Of a stretch of 64,000 nt of DNA, positions 1-9,155 are shown in pieces. Under the pieces are notes generated by a model. That model was given only the letters and a program-made list of their open reading frames with translations, did not search any database and was not told the DNA's origin. The stretch is from G963663365 sp963663365. GTDB lineage: Bacteria; Hinthialibacterota; Hinthialibacteria; Hinthialibacterales; G963663365. Each line of letters opens with the position of its first letter. The stretch's first letter is position 1. The stretch spans positions 1,364,001-1,428,000 of the forward strand of contig CAXXIH010000008.1 of the NCBI GenBank assembly GCA_963663365.2, read 5' to 3'. The position numbers and the translations under genes were made by a program.

Positions 1-1
1 T

Positions 2-2725
2 TTCGCCGGAATTACCGTTTCCGAATATCTCGATCTGGTGGAATACCGGGCAACCCGCGATTATTATGCCGGAGCGCTATTTCAAATCGAATCGGAAGGC
101 GGAATCATCTACGGTTTCGATTATTATTCCAATATCAACGAACCGGTGGAAAAGGCCGAAGTGGCCTATATCTATGAAAAACTGTCGGAGACATTCCAAC
201 TCACACCATTAGCGTATGCCCCCACAGACCCAATCGATATCGATATCGCCCGTGACTGGGGTACGACCGTCGAATTTCCCATTTATTTCCCGGATGAGGG
301 ATTTATTCCGCAGTATGAAGCATACTCACAAGCGATCAATTACGGACGTATCCGTATTGTCGATATGGACGATTTGGAAGATGCCATCGAAGATGGTGAA
401 ATCGGTTGGCAGGATATTGTTGTCCTCGACATCGCGCCGACCGATATCGAAAGTGTGGTGGCCGGTGTAATCACCGGAACACGTCAGGGTGAGCTATCCC
501 ATATCAATGTCCGCTCGATCCGCCGCGGGACACCCAATGCATATGTAGGGGATGCACAAGATGTATTTAAACCGTATAAAGACCAATTGGTGCGTCTAGA
601 GGCCGGCCCGGATTCATTTGAAATAACGGTCATAGACGATGTCGCTGAAGCGGAAGCCTGGTGGGAAGAGCACCGTCCTCAGCTCGCTCCCCTGCCTCAA
701 CCGGATGATACATTCGCGGATTTAGTCGCGTTGGATCAGCTGGCGGATGGCTCACTGTCTCCATCTTTATTGACCGCGCGGCATGGCGGCAAAGCCACAG
801 GCATGGGCCTGCTTTATATGATTCTTGAACCGGAAATTTTGGTTGAAGGTTTCTCGATCCCGTTTAAATACTACGTTGATTTCATGCAATCCAATATGAT
901 CTCTCACCCGGATAATCGGGGTGAATTCATCACCTATCAAGAATTTGTCGAAATCACGTTGCAGGATCCACTGTTCCGTAGCGATTCTGAATTCCGAAAC
1001 GACCGCCTCGACGATCTCAGGGATTATATGCGGGATTACGGCGCGGTAGATCCGCAATTGGTTCAAGATATCATCGCCAAAATTATCGAAGTATTCGGCT
1101 CAACAGCAGTAAAAGTGCGATTCCGCTCCTCCTCGAATACTGAAGACAACATCGAATTCAACGGCGCGGGACTCTACGATTCAACTTCCGTCTGCGCTGA
1201 GGACTCCTTGGATGACGATAATCATGGGCCATCGATTTGCGATCCGGATGAAGACGATGAACGGACAATCGAGAGAGGATTGATTAAAGTCTGGGCAAGT
1301 TTATGGAACCTTCGCGCGTTTGAAGAACGTGAATACTATCAGATCGATCATCAGCAGACGCGGATGGGAATTATGGTATCCCGCGCGTTTCCTCATGAAG
1401 ACTCCAACGGTGTGGCCTTTACCGGCGATCCTATAGCCGGAAATAAAGATTTCTATGTCGTCAATGTGCAAGACGGTGACGAAAGTGTTGTTCAACCCGG
1501 AACCGGAATTATTCCCGAGAAAATTCTGCTGACGATGAACGATGACGGAACGCTCGGCGAGATTAGCCGTTTGCGTGGTTCGTCGCTCATGCCCGATGGA
1601 GAATGGATTTTAACGGACACGCAGTTGGAGCAACTCAGCGGGCTTCTGTTCCGAATTGACCGGGACTTGCCGGTTGATCTTGGCGAATACAGCCGGGATG
1701 AAGTTTATATGGATGTCGAATTCAAATTCGATGATGGAGAGCTGGTACTAAAGCAAGTCCGGCCGACTTTGATGAACCTGCAAGAAACCGAACCCGAATG
1801 GGACTATGCCATACTGAGAATCCCCGAAGGAACACGTGTGGTCGGTGTGTTTCAGGAGCAGCGTGGAGTTGAAATCGAATATGATATGTTGGCGGTTTTG
1901 ACATTTAACTCCGGAGATTTCCAGTTGCCATTGGCAGTGGGTGAATACCCGCTGGATATTGTCAACGAAATTCTCTACACGCCGGACAGGATGCAAATAC
2001 AACCATTGGATGACGGCAAAGTCATCGTCACAACGCAATCCGGCAGCACGGATAAGTTCATCTACAAGTTTGAACAAAATTTCGATGTCGATGGCAACGA
2101 ACTCTACTTAACCTGGACACTGCCGTCGATCCAAATGCATACCGCCCCTGTAGAACAAGAGACGTTTATCCTTAATGAGCCTTATCTCTCCCAGGATTTC
2201 TACATGTATGGCCGGATGCAGGTCGGCAAACGTTTCGATTACATCGTCTTTGCCTCAGAAACCTATCAGGGCCTGCCGCTCTATATCTTGGATGTTGTAC
2301 TTGAAGACAGCCAGTCGATACAGCTGCACCAAAGATGGCTGCCGGCTTTTGCCGGAACCGGACCATCCAACCTGGTCTTTGCCGATGTCAATATCCTGGA
2401 AGGACAGGTCCAGCAAAACAATTATTGGTATCTCGTGTACTCCGCCGAGCATCACAATTGGGATGAGGTCTACTGGGTGCTATTCGATCCTCCACTGAAT
2501 GGCGACACCTATGGCGTGGCGGTGATTATCGGCGATTCATTTATCCAAGGCGATGAGACGGTATACACACTCGATGAGTACCATGAACCGTTGCGATACA
2601 TCAACGTGCAGAGTTTAACTCGCGAGGAAGTCCAGAATCCTCCGACACCAACTCCCACTTTGCCACCCAGTCCGACTCCCACACCCACAATTCCATCCAG
2701 TGTGGATAGTTGGACAGATCATTAA
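2..2725 (+). CDS. PEP/pyruvate-binding (PPDK N-like) dikinase-type protein, 5' truncated, Pro/Thr-rich C-terminal tail
   Basis: The frame is open from the first codon of the window, so the N-terminus is missing; the GTG at 38 is only an internal candidate. Counting from that GTG, a swivelling phosphohistidine-type domain lies around residues 125-190 with a GELSHINVR motif (candidate phosphorylated His155). An ATP-grasp domain of the PPDK N-terminal family follows at about 245-585, with RFRSSSNTED and FNGAGLYDS at 361-382, an acidic Cys-containing insert near 386-408, and an ELVLKQVRP strand near its end. The order, His domain before ATP-grasp, is that of glucan/phosphoglucan water dikinases, not of PPDK or PEP synthase. 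About 280 unassigned residues and a tail of repeated PTPTP follow. Such tails usually mark exported or surface proteins, but the signal peptide would lie outside the window. Family membership is firm; substrate is unknown. Confidence 0.85.
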   Translation, partial: FAGITVSEYLDLVEYRATRDYYAGALFQIESEGGIIYGFDYYSNINEPVEKAEVAYIYEKLSETFQLTPLAYAPTDPIDIDIARDWGTTVEFPIYFPDEGFIPQYEAYSQAINYGRIRIVDMDDLEDAIEDGEIGWQDIVVLDIAPTDIESVVAGVITGTRQGELSHINVRSIRRGTPNAYVGDAQDVFKPYKDQLVRLEAGPDSFEITVIDDVAEAEAWWEEHRPQLAPLPQPDDTFADLVALDQLADGSLSPSLLTARHGGKATGMGLLYMILEPEILVEGFSIPFKYYVDFMQSNMISHPDNRGEFITYQEFVEITLQDPLFRSDSEFRNDRLDDLRDYMRDYGAVDPQLVQDIIAKIIEVFGSTAVKVRFRSSSNTEDNIEFNGAGLYDSTSVCAEDSLDDDNHGPSICDPDEDDERTIERGLIKVWASLWNLRAFEEREYYQIDHQQTRMGIMVSRAFPHEDSNGVAFTGDPIAGNKDFYVVNVQDGDESVVQPGTGIIPEKILLTMNDDGTLGEISRLRGSSLMPDGEWILTDTQLEQLSGLLFRIDRDLPVDLGEYSRDEVYMDVEFKFDDGELVLKQVRPTLMNLQETEPEWDYAILRIPEGTRVVGVFQEQRGVEIEYDMLAVLTFNSGDFQLPLAVGEYPLDIVNEILYTPDRMQIQPLDDGKVIVTTQSGSTDKFIYKFEQNFDVDGNELYLTWTLPSIQMHTAPVEQETFILNEPYLSQDFYMYGRMQVGKRFDYIVFASETYQGLPLYILDVVLEDSQSIQLHQRWLPAFAGTGPSNLVFADVNILEGQVQQNNYWYLVYSAEHHNWDEVYWVLFDPPLNGDTYGVAVIIGDSFIQGDETVYTLDEYHEPLRYINVQSLTREEVQNPPTPTPTLPPSPTPTPTIPSSVDSWTDH

Positions 2726-2790
2726 GAAAAGACCGTGCGATAAGAATCGACAATCAGTAAAAACCGTGTAGAAGATTTTGCCGGCTGGTG

Positions 2791-2806
2791 GCAGACTTAT
2801 GTCTGC
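2791..2806. repeat. small perfect hairpin (GCAGAC/GTCTGC)
   Basis: Six-base arms around a TTAT loop in the 112-nt gap between the dikinase-like gene and the GH42-like gene. No T-run follows, so it is not a clear terminator. It could affect the leader of the downstream gene or be a remnant of a dispersed repeat. Confidence 0.4.
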
Positions 2807-2837
2807 ATGCTGATAAATGCCTGTAAAGGAAGCCGCC

Positions 2838-5669
2838 ATGACACTCACTACCGGTTTAGCCCTATCCCTTTGGATCGTATCGAGCACAAGCTCATTGGAG
2901 ACACCGAGGGAACGTCTCGAAGCAAAGAACTATTCTCAGGTTACCGATTGGCGTTTTCAACTCGGCGAGATTCCCGGTGCGGAATCTCCCAACTTTGATG
3001 ATTCCTCATGGCCGGCAGTCCGTGTAGGACACATTTGGTGGCCGCACAATTCCAAAGGATGGTTCCGTACGACAATCGAAGTGCCCGAAACGATCAGGGG
3101 CTTCCCTGTCAAAGGGAAACGGCTTCGCATGCTTTGCGGCATGGACAATGAGGCAATTCCCTATGTGAACGGCCAACCGCAGGCAGGTTTTAAGTGGCGT
3201 GAGGGAGATTTCGTAGTAACCGATAACGCCATGCCCGGGGAGAAAATCTGCGTGGCCCTGCGAGCGATCAATGGGCCGGGATACGGGCAGTTCTTAAGGG
3301 CCGACCTTGGCACCGATGAAAGCCTGGAAGTGCACACCGGGCTTACGGAATTATTCAAGAATATCGATTTAATCCAATCTTATTATTTTGGAAACGAACG
3401 TGAATGGCCCAAAACAATTGAAAATATTTACGCATCGCTGGAGCAAGACCTTTCTCCCGCATCAATAGAGAAAGCCAACACGCTGCTTCTCGGTATTACA
3501 GAAAGTGTGCCCGAACGTCTTAAAACTCTGGAAGAACGGCTGAAAACACTTGAAGAGCTTCTTGAAAAAGGCCGCGATAAAAACCTGGCAATGGATTATA
3601 TCAGGTTAAAGGTGCGCGTACTAAAAAGTTTCATCAAATATGCAGGTGACGATTTCAATTCGAGCCGGTTCTGGCTTAAAATCCGCGCGGAGCGCATCGC
3701 GGCCTATTTGGAGCAATCAAGTCGTGATGGAATCGAAGAGGCGCAAGCCATACTGAAGGATCCTTCCAAAGATAAACCAGTTCCACGCTATCAAACCGGC
3801 TCTTATGAAATTAAAGACGGAGCGTTTGAACAAAACGGCCGCCCAATCATCTTCAACGGCGTGGGGCATTTCGGACAGGTGCGTGATGATATTCCGATTT
3901 TGGAGGATTATGGGCTCAATATCATCCAAATCGAAATCGGCCCGAACAGCGTAGTTCAAGAAGACGGCTCTGTACGGTTCGATACATTGGAATCTTCAAT
4001 CTTGAATCCATTGCGAAATGCCGAGGAGCATAACGTATCGGTATGCGTGCTCTTGTCGCCGCACTATTTTCCCCAATGGGCGATGAAAAAATATCCGGAA
4101 CTGGAGGATGGCGGTTACGGATTTATTCAGTATGACATCGATCACCCCTTTGCCCGCGAAACATTGGAGAAGTTCCTGCGCGCGGTTGTGCCGAAAATAG
4201 CCAAGTTCCAATCGTTGCACAGTTTTTGCCTCTCCAATGAGCCTATGTACACAAGCCATTCCGAGTATTCGGCACAAAAGTTCCACCAATGGCTAAAAGA
4301 CCGCTACCAGTCCATTGAAGAATTAAACGATGTCTACGGCACACAATACAATGGCTTCGACGAAGTCCCTCAAAACAACGAAGATGGATCCGATCCGGCT
4401 TGGATCGATTGGTGCATCTTTAATCAAGAGCGTTTCCGTGACTGGCACCAATGGATGGCGGATATTGTTCACGAAGAAGCGCCAAGAGTCCCTGTGCATG
4501 CGAAAAGCATGTCCCATGCCTGGCGGGGCAGCGAAGAATTCGCAGGCGGTGTGAATCATGAGGACTTCGCTCATTTGGGGCGTATCACCGGCAACGATTG
4601 TGTCGTGAATCCGGTCCGCATCAAAGAAGAAGCCTACGCGCAGGATTGGATCAGACAGGCCATGCACTATGATTTTCAGCGTAGCGTTGCCCCAACCCAG
4701 CCGATTTTCAACACCGAAAACCATATTATCCCTGACGATGTCGCCGTCTTCACACCCAGCGGGCATATGTATACGGCATTATGGATGGGATCGATTTACG
4801 GCCAAGGCGCTTCAGCGATATGGGTATGGCAGCGGGGCGAATCAAAAACAACTTATGACAATATCCTAACCCGCCCGAATTGTGTCGAGGCGACCGGGAA
4901 AGCATCATTGGATTTAATGCGGCTTGCGCCTTATGTCACTCAATTTGCCAACATCAAACCGGAAGTGGGTCTGATTCACGCTTGGAATAGCAATGCGCGT
5001 GATAACATCCACCGCGATGCGTCTATTCAAGCGTATGAAGGATTGGCGAACCTGGGCGTGCGGGTCAAGATTCTGACTGAGAAGACCATTGCCGAAGGCG
5101 CATTGGATGGCCTTGGAGCCGTGGTGGCAGCCAAAGCGGCTTTGATTCATCGGGAAACGGTTAAAGTGCTTACGGATTATGCCGCCAAAGGCGGTTTGTT
5201 GTTTATTATTGAACCGAGTTTCACACACGATGAACTTGGCCGAAGCGCGCCTGAAATGTCCCAATGGCTGATGGATGGCATCGAACATGAACGCATCATC
5301 CGGCTTAAGACACCAGTAACACCCCGTGTCATGCGCGATTTGGTTGGCGAACGTCTGAAACAAGAAGGACGCGGCGCTCCATTTCAAATCACCGATAGCT
5401 ACGGCGATCCGCTATGGGGTGTTTTATGGCAGGTGCTTGAAAATGACGACCGGTATATCGTAAATATCGTCAATGAAAACAAAGATCGGGCCTGCGTGAG
5501 TATTCCGTTAAAATCCGGAACGCAAGTTCAAGATTTAATCAGTGGAAAATCGCTCCGCCCGGTTTTTGAACTTGACTCGCTTCAACCAATGCTATTGTCG
5601 ATTCAAAAATCCGATCTAAAAAAGGCTGCCCGGGCACAAACGAACCAAGGTGTGATCGGGATTCCGTGA
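2838..5669 (+). CDS. Secreted GH42-like beta-galactosidase family protein with N-terminal galactose-binding-like domain
   Basis: Predicted exported glycoside hydrolase acting on terminal beta-galactosides or related sugars. I chose the ATG at 2838 because AAAGGAAG precedes it and it begins a short signal peptide (MTLTTGLALSLWIVSSTSS); an in-frame ATG at 2817 adds seven residues. Residues about 30-150 form a GH2/CBM-like jelly roll with FDDSSWPAVRVG. A helical insert with repeated RLKTLEE (residues about 215-240) precedes a TIM barrel that starts near residue 340. The barrel has a SNEP motif (Glu as candidate acid/base) and FNTEN (Glu as candidate nucleophile), then a GATase-like region. It lies 112 nt after the dikinase-like gene and is convergent with the ceramidase-like gene. 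The fold class is confident; the exact family (GH42 or a neighbour) and substrate are not. Confidence 0.8.
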   Translation: MTLTTGLALSLWIVSSTSSLETPRERLEAKNYSQVTDWRFQLGEIPGAESPNFDDSSWPAVRVGHIWWPHNSKGWFRTTIEVPETIRGFPVKGKRLRMLCGMDNEAIPYVNGQPQAGFKWREGDFVVTDNAMPGEKICVALRAINGPGYGQFLRADLGTDESLEVHTGLTELFKNIDLIQSYYFGNEREWPKTIENIYASLEQDLSPASIEKANTLLLGITESVPERLKTLEERLKTLEELLEKGRDKNLAMDYIRLKVRVLKSFIKYAGDDFNSSRFWLKIRAERIAAYLEQSSRDGIEEAQAILKDPSKDKPVPRYQTGSYEIKDGAFEQNGRPIIFNGVGHFGQVRDDIPILEDYGLNIIQIEIGPNSVVQEDGSVRFDTLESSILNPLRNAEEHNVSVCVLLSPHYFPQWAMKKYPELEDGGYGFIQYDIDHPFARETLEKFLRAVVPKIAKFQSLHSFCLSNEPMYTSHSEYSAQKFHQWLKDRYQSIEELNDVYGTQYNGFDEVPQNNEDGSDPAWIDWCIFNQERFRDWHQWMADIVHEEAPRVPVHAKSMSHAWRGSEEFAGGVNHEDFAHLGRITGNDCVVNPVRIKEEAYAQDWIRQAMHYDFQRSVAPTQPIFNTENHIIPDDVAVFTPSGHMYTALWMGSIYGQGASAIWVWQRGESKTTYDNILTRPNCVEATGKASLDLMRLAPYVTQFANIKPEVGLIHAWNSNARDNIHRDASIQAYEGLANLGVRVKILTEKTIAEGALDGLGAVVAAKAALIHRETVKVLTDYAAKGGLLFIIEPSFTHDELGRSAPEMSQWLMDGIEHERIIRLKTPVTPRVMRDLVGERLKQEGRGAPFQITDSYGDPLWGVLWQVLENDDRYIVNIVNENKDRACVSIPLKSGTQVQDLISGKSLRPVFELDSLQPMLLSIQKSDLKKAARAQTNQGVIGIP

Positions 5670-5674
5670 GATAA

Positions 5675-5719
5675 TGCAGAAACCCTGTTCTGAATCTTTA
5701 GGACTTCTTTATTTCTGCA
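5675..5719. terminator. possible bidirectional terminator-like inverted repeat between convergent genes
   Basis: TGCAGAAA and TTTCTGCA form eight-base arms 29 nt apart across the 39-nt gap between convergent genes. The right arm enters the last codons of the leftward gene. The long loop and absence of a clean T-run make this weak. Confidence 0.25.
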
Positions 5720-6974
5720 ACGTTTGCGGCTTAGGACATTGATCGACAAAAGCCAGGGCTTCCCGGATAAAGATATCCCCGGTCTGTTCGCCCAGGCTTG
5801 TGCGTGAAATGTATTCGTACCGTTTGAAACTATCGAAATCCACCGCAGTCAACATGTAGCCGAAGGCATCATTGGTCAGCCCCAGCAGGAAATTATGCTC
5901 ACCGTGCATTTTTCGTTTGAGATAATACCCGATATTGGGCAGTGCTTCGCCGGGAATGGTAAGCATCTGTGCATTGCCGATATTAACAACGTTCACTTGT
6001 GTTGAGATGCCATTGTCATCTTGAGGCTCATAACCCAGCGGTGAATCTTTGAGGATTGCAAGCATTAATGGGGAATCGATAGGAAAAGTAATTTTCGTTG
6101 AGGCGCAATAGAGATCAGGATTTTTCTGCACCGGCGCATCATCAACAATACGTAATGCTTCATCGGCCAGCAGATTTCCGATACGCAAACATTCTGTCCA
6201 TGTTTGAATATCTTTGCCATTGGGGCCGCGGCAGTCGGCGGTGACCATTCCACCTTGGGCGCTGTTCATAAAAATCGCCATTCCGCCACCCTGATCCGCA
6301 ATCCGTTCGTAGAGAGGTCCGATTAGATCAGGGCTCAAAATCCCTTGATCCGAACCGATGATTTCCGGGTGGATGGCATAATTCACGAGCGTTGCGAATG
6401 GTTTCCCATCGGCATCCAACGCCTGAATTACATTGCAACGGGGATCGTAGAGATGATCGGCATAATAGTTATAGGCGATCTTTCCTTTCGCTTCGCCGTC
6501 GGCGATTTTTAGTGAGGCCGGTTTGCAATGATCCAAGGCATCCTTGATGGTCTCGGCTGTTTTTGCACATACCCAGTCAAGATATTTTAAATCGGCCGAT
6601 GTGCCGCCTTTGCCGTCGGGCATCCCATAACAATCCGGCGCGCTATGAGTATGCGTGGCTCCAATCATGATATTTTCGGGCGGGATACCCTTCACTTTGG
6701 CCCGCACTCGGTCGCCCAATGCTGAGGGGAAACCTAAAAAATCCGTGCTCACAATGGCGACTTTGGTGTCATCATCCACAAGCACAAGTGCGCGCACCTG
6801 CAAATCGCCCATGGCCTTTTCGGTGGGTTTCGAGGGGCCAACTCCACCCGAAACGGGAAGGAGAGGATCGGGAGTGACCACACGATAAGCGATTCCAGCC
6901 TGAAATTCCGCATGAACCGGATGCGATCCAAACAGAAATAGGCAGAATGTTAAAAGAAATAACACATGTTTCAT
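5709..6974 (-). CDS. Secreted neutral/alkaline ceramidase-like protein (PF04734-type N-terminal domain), variant active site
   Basis: A 421-residue protein starting at the ATG at 6974, chosen because it opens a clear signal peptide (MKHVLFLLTFCLFLFGSHPVHA) and AAGGAC lies upstream; the frame extends to 7112 but those residues look non-coding. After the signal it reads AGIAYRVVTPD, the usual family opening, then THTHSAP, the conserved His-X-His metal-binding region. The position where ceramidases carry a GDVSP-type nucleophile motif reads SAQGGMVTAD, so true ceramide hydrolysis is doubtful. Only the N-terminal catalytic-type domain is present. Many environmental bacteria carry such short paralogs of unknown substrate near glycan-degrading genes. 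It is a paralog of the protein at 29910. Confidence 0.8.
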   Translation of the reverse strand: MKHVLFLLTFCLFLFGSHPVHAEFQAGIAYRVVTPDPLLPVSGGVGPSKPTEKAMGDLQVRALVLVDDDTKVAIVSTDFLGFPSALGDRVRAKVKGIPPENIMIGATHTHSAPDCYGMPDGKGGTSADLKYLDWVCAKTAETIKDALDHCKPASLKIADGEAKGKIAYNYYADHLYDPRCNVIQALDADGKPFATLVNYAIHPEIIGSDQGILSPDLIGPLYERIADQGGGMAIFMNSAQGGMVTADCRGPNGKDIQTWTECLRIGNLLADEALRIVDDAPVQKNPDLYCASTKITFPIDSPLMLAILKDSPLGYEPQDDNGISTQVNVVNIGNAQMLTIPGEALPNIGYYLKRKMHGEHNFLLGLTNDAFGYMLTAVDFDSFKRYEYISRTSLGEQTGDIFIREALAFVDQCPKPQTLQK

Positions 6975-7106
6975 CGGAATTTGGTCCTTCATTACGTAGA
7001 GCGTTCCAATTAAGATAAATGACCGAAAACTTGAATAGGGCCTCGCATCGTGACGATTATCGCAACTCCGGGCGTATGAGACAAGGATCGGCCATCGACG
7101 GATTAT

Positions 7107-7853
7107 ATGCAAAATAGGATCGTAAGAATGAATAGGATTATCCGGCTCATAATACTTCCGCTTATGCTTGTTGCCGTACTGGACACTACGGCGGAAGAAG
7201 ACATTATTTTTTGCGAAAAATTCGAGAACTTAAAAAACTGGCATAAAGAAGGGGCCGGCAACGTTAAAATCAAAGAGCCGGGCGTGTTGCGGATTGAGTG
7301 TGTCGGCAGCGAGCAAGGCGGCGTGGGCTGCATGGCATTTTGCCGTACAGATTTCCCAGACCACGTGGCCTTTGAATACGAGCTGCAGGTTATTGAGAGC
7401 GACGGACTGGTGATTTCGTTTATCGCCATGCAAGGACTTAATGGCGAAGATATGATCGAAGATTTTCCGCCGCGTAAAGGCCAATTCAAGGATTATGTCG
7501 ATGAAAATGGTCCCTTGCGCTCCTATCATGTCTCTGTGAGCCGTTACAACGATGAGGGCGAGCACACCGGGGTAAGCAACTGGAGACGCAATCCCGGCCT
7601 GCACTTGATGGGACAAGGCAAGGATTTATGCAAAGAGATCAAGCGGAAGTATAAAATCCGCATTGAAAAAGACGGCCCACGTTGCGCATTATTTGTCGAT
7701 GGCAAACCGGGGCCGAACTTCACAGATCCGCAGGAACTTCCCGGTCCGATTCCGGAAGAAGGTAAATTCGGATTTCGCACTATCGGCACGAAGGTTATTG
7801 CGGAAATCTCTAATTTCCGTGTGAAGAGATTAGAGAACAGCAAAGAATCGTGA
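7107..7853 (+). CDS. DUF1961 family secreted protein
   Basis: A 248-residue protein with an N-terminal hydrophobic signal. The ATG at 7128 with AGGA eight bases upstream is an alternative start (241 residues). The middle and end carry the DUF1961 signature as I recall it: WRRNPGLHLMGQG, then IRIEKDGPRCALFVDG and FGFRTIGTKV. The fold is a concanavalin-like beta sandwich. Bacillus YesU, in a rhamnogalacturonan gene cluster, belongs to this family, which would suit the oligogalacturonate-lyase-like neighbour. The product probably binds or cleaves a plant- or algae-type polysaccharide outside the cytoplasm. No catalytic residue can be assigned from sequence alone. Confidence 0.75.
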   Translation: MQNRIVRMNRIIRLIILPLMLVAVLDTTAEEDIIFCEKFENLKNWHKEGAGNVKIKEPGVLRIECVGSEQGGVGCMAFCRTDFPDHVAFEYELQVIESDGLVISFIAMQGLNGEDMIEDFPPRKGQFKDYVDENGPLRSYHVSVSRYNDEGEHTGVSNWRRNPGLHLMGQGKDLCKEIKRKYKIRIEKDGPRCALFVDGKPGPNFTDPQELPGPIPEEGKFGFRTIGTKVIAEISNFRVKRLENSKES

Positions 7854-7870
7854 AATCGAAGGCTGGCAAG

Positions 7871-9115
7871 TTACCAATCTTCTTTAAGCCAGTCTAACGG
7901 CAATTTTCCGATACAGACATCGACATTGCCATAGCGGTTCGATGCAAACACAACCTTGGTTCCCGACGGATTCCAACCTACATGCGGATGCTCGCCTTGG
8001 CCATATGTGCGGTGCTTGGTGGTTAAAATACGAGTGCGTGACGACCAGGCGCTAAAGATGGCGATTTCGCCATGCCAATTGTCGGCGGCCACCCAACGGC
8101 CATCAGGGGAACCGGATTGATGCCACCAATTCCGGTGAGCGGTCTCTTGAGGCGAGGCATTCGGCCACCAAGCCCCGGAACCGATAATTCGGGCCACATT
8201 GGTTTTGATATCGAGAACTTTGACATGCCCTTCTTCAGACTCACGGCTGAACTGCATCCCCGTATTAAAGGTTATTTGATCGTTCACCCACCAACACGCG
8301 TGGGTTACATATTCATTCGGAAACGGTGGGTAAATTTCTCGTGGAGGATTTCCTGAAGAATCGACAAGCCACATGTGAGCCGTATTATGCTTGCGTTCCG
8401 GATGACAATCGGGAGTTTGGAGCATCTCCAAAGTGGCATAATAAACAAGATCAGGCGTGCACCAACTGGACTGAACGTGCACAATTCGGCCTTCAACATC
8501 GAGGACCTCTCCGATCCGGCCCGTCTGTGTATCAATTCGTACAATGCGCGAACGATCAACATCTTTGCATTGATAGCCGAGCACCAAAGAAGTTCCATCG
8601 CTGTTCTCGGTTAATGATCCCGGACGTTGAGCATCATCCGGAATGGGAGCGATCCGCGTTTCTTGAATCGAGACTTTGGACTCTTTTTGACTTCCCGGAG
8701 CCCGCGCCTGCAGATCGACATCCCATGCATAAACGCCGTCATCATGAATCAAATAAACCGTATTGCCAAAGCGGCTGGTTGTGGTGCAGTTGCTCTCAAC
8801 ACGATGTTCAGGCTTCTGCAAACGAACCAGTTCTCCGGTCGCTTCGATATGCCCAAATAACTCACGGTGTCCGGAACGCTCTGATTCAAAAACCAAGATC
8901 GACTCATCGGGAAGCCAAGAACGTTGATGGAAATAGAGATTCTGATCGTACGCCGGCGAGCTGGTGATAAAGATAATCTCCGCATCCGACTGAGAATCCC
9001 TAGTGATTTTTCGCTCGGGAGGCAGAACTTCACATTCCCACTGCTCACCGCACAATGAGGACCGTACAACAAAGCAACAACCAACTAGGCATACAAGAAA
9101 CAGGTACTTTTTCAT
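7871..9115 (-). CDS. Oligogalacturonate lyase-like secreted beta-propeller (PL22-type)
   Basis: A 414-residue protein with a Sec signal (MKKYLFLVCLVGCCFVVRSSLCG). Repeated blades follow, such as FHQRSWLPDESILVFESERSG and HPHVGWNPSGTKVVFASNRYG, typical of TolB/WD40-like seven-bladed propellers of the oligogalacturonide lyase family (PF14583). In that family clustered His and Gln residues bind a metal; here HACWW, HRNWWHQSGSPDG and HPHVGW are the candidates. The family cleaves unsaturated oligogalacturonides to 5-keto-4-deoxyuronate and is normally cytoplasmic, so the signal peptide is unusual. It is downstream of the isomerase and dehydrogenase pair on the same strand, with a 40-nt gap. A non-catalytic TolB-like propeller is the alternative. 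Confidence 0.65.
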   Translation of the reverse strand: MKKYLFLVCLVGCCFVVRSSLCGEQWECEVLPPERKITRDSQSDAEIIFITSSPAYDQNLYFHQRSWLPDESILVFESERSGHRELFGHIEATGELVRLQKPEHRVESNCTTTSRFGNTVYLIHDDGVYAWDVDLQARAPGSQKESKVSIQETRIAPIPDDAQRPGSLTENSDGTSLVLGYQCKDVDRSRIVRIDTQTGRIGEVLDVEGRIVHVQSSWCTPDLVYYATLEMLQTPDCHPERKHNTAHMWLVDSSGNPPREIYPPFPNEYVTHACWWVNDQITFNTGMQFSRESEEGHVKVLDIKTNVARIIGSGAWWPNASPQETAHRNWWHQSGSPDGRWVAADNWHGEIAIFSAWSSRTRILTTKHRTYGQGEHPHVGWNPSGTKVVFASNRYGNVDVCIGKLPLDWLKEDW

Positions 9116-9155
9116 AATATCTCGGATAAAGTCTTTTCAATTCCGTTCACAGCAT

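Noticed and set aside
8326..8967. 213-aa ORF antisense to the oligogalacturonate-lyase-like gene
   Set aside because: Fully inside a better gene on the other strand, no start signal and no family features.
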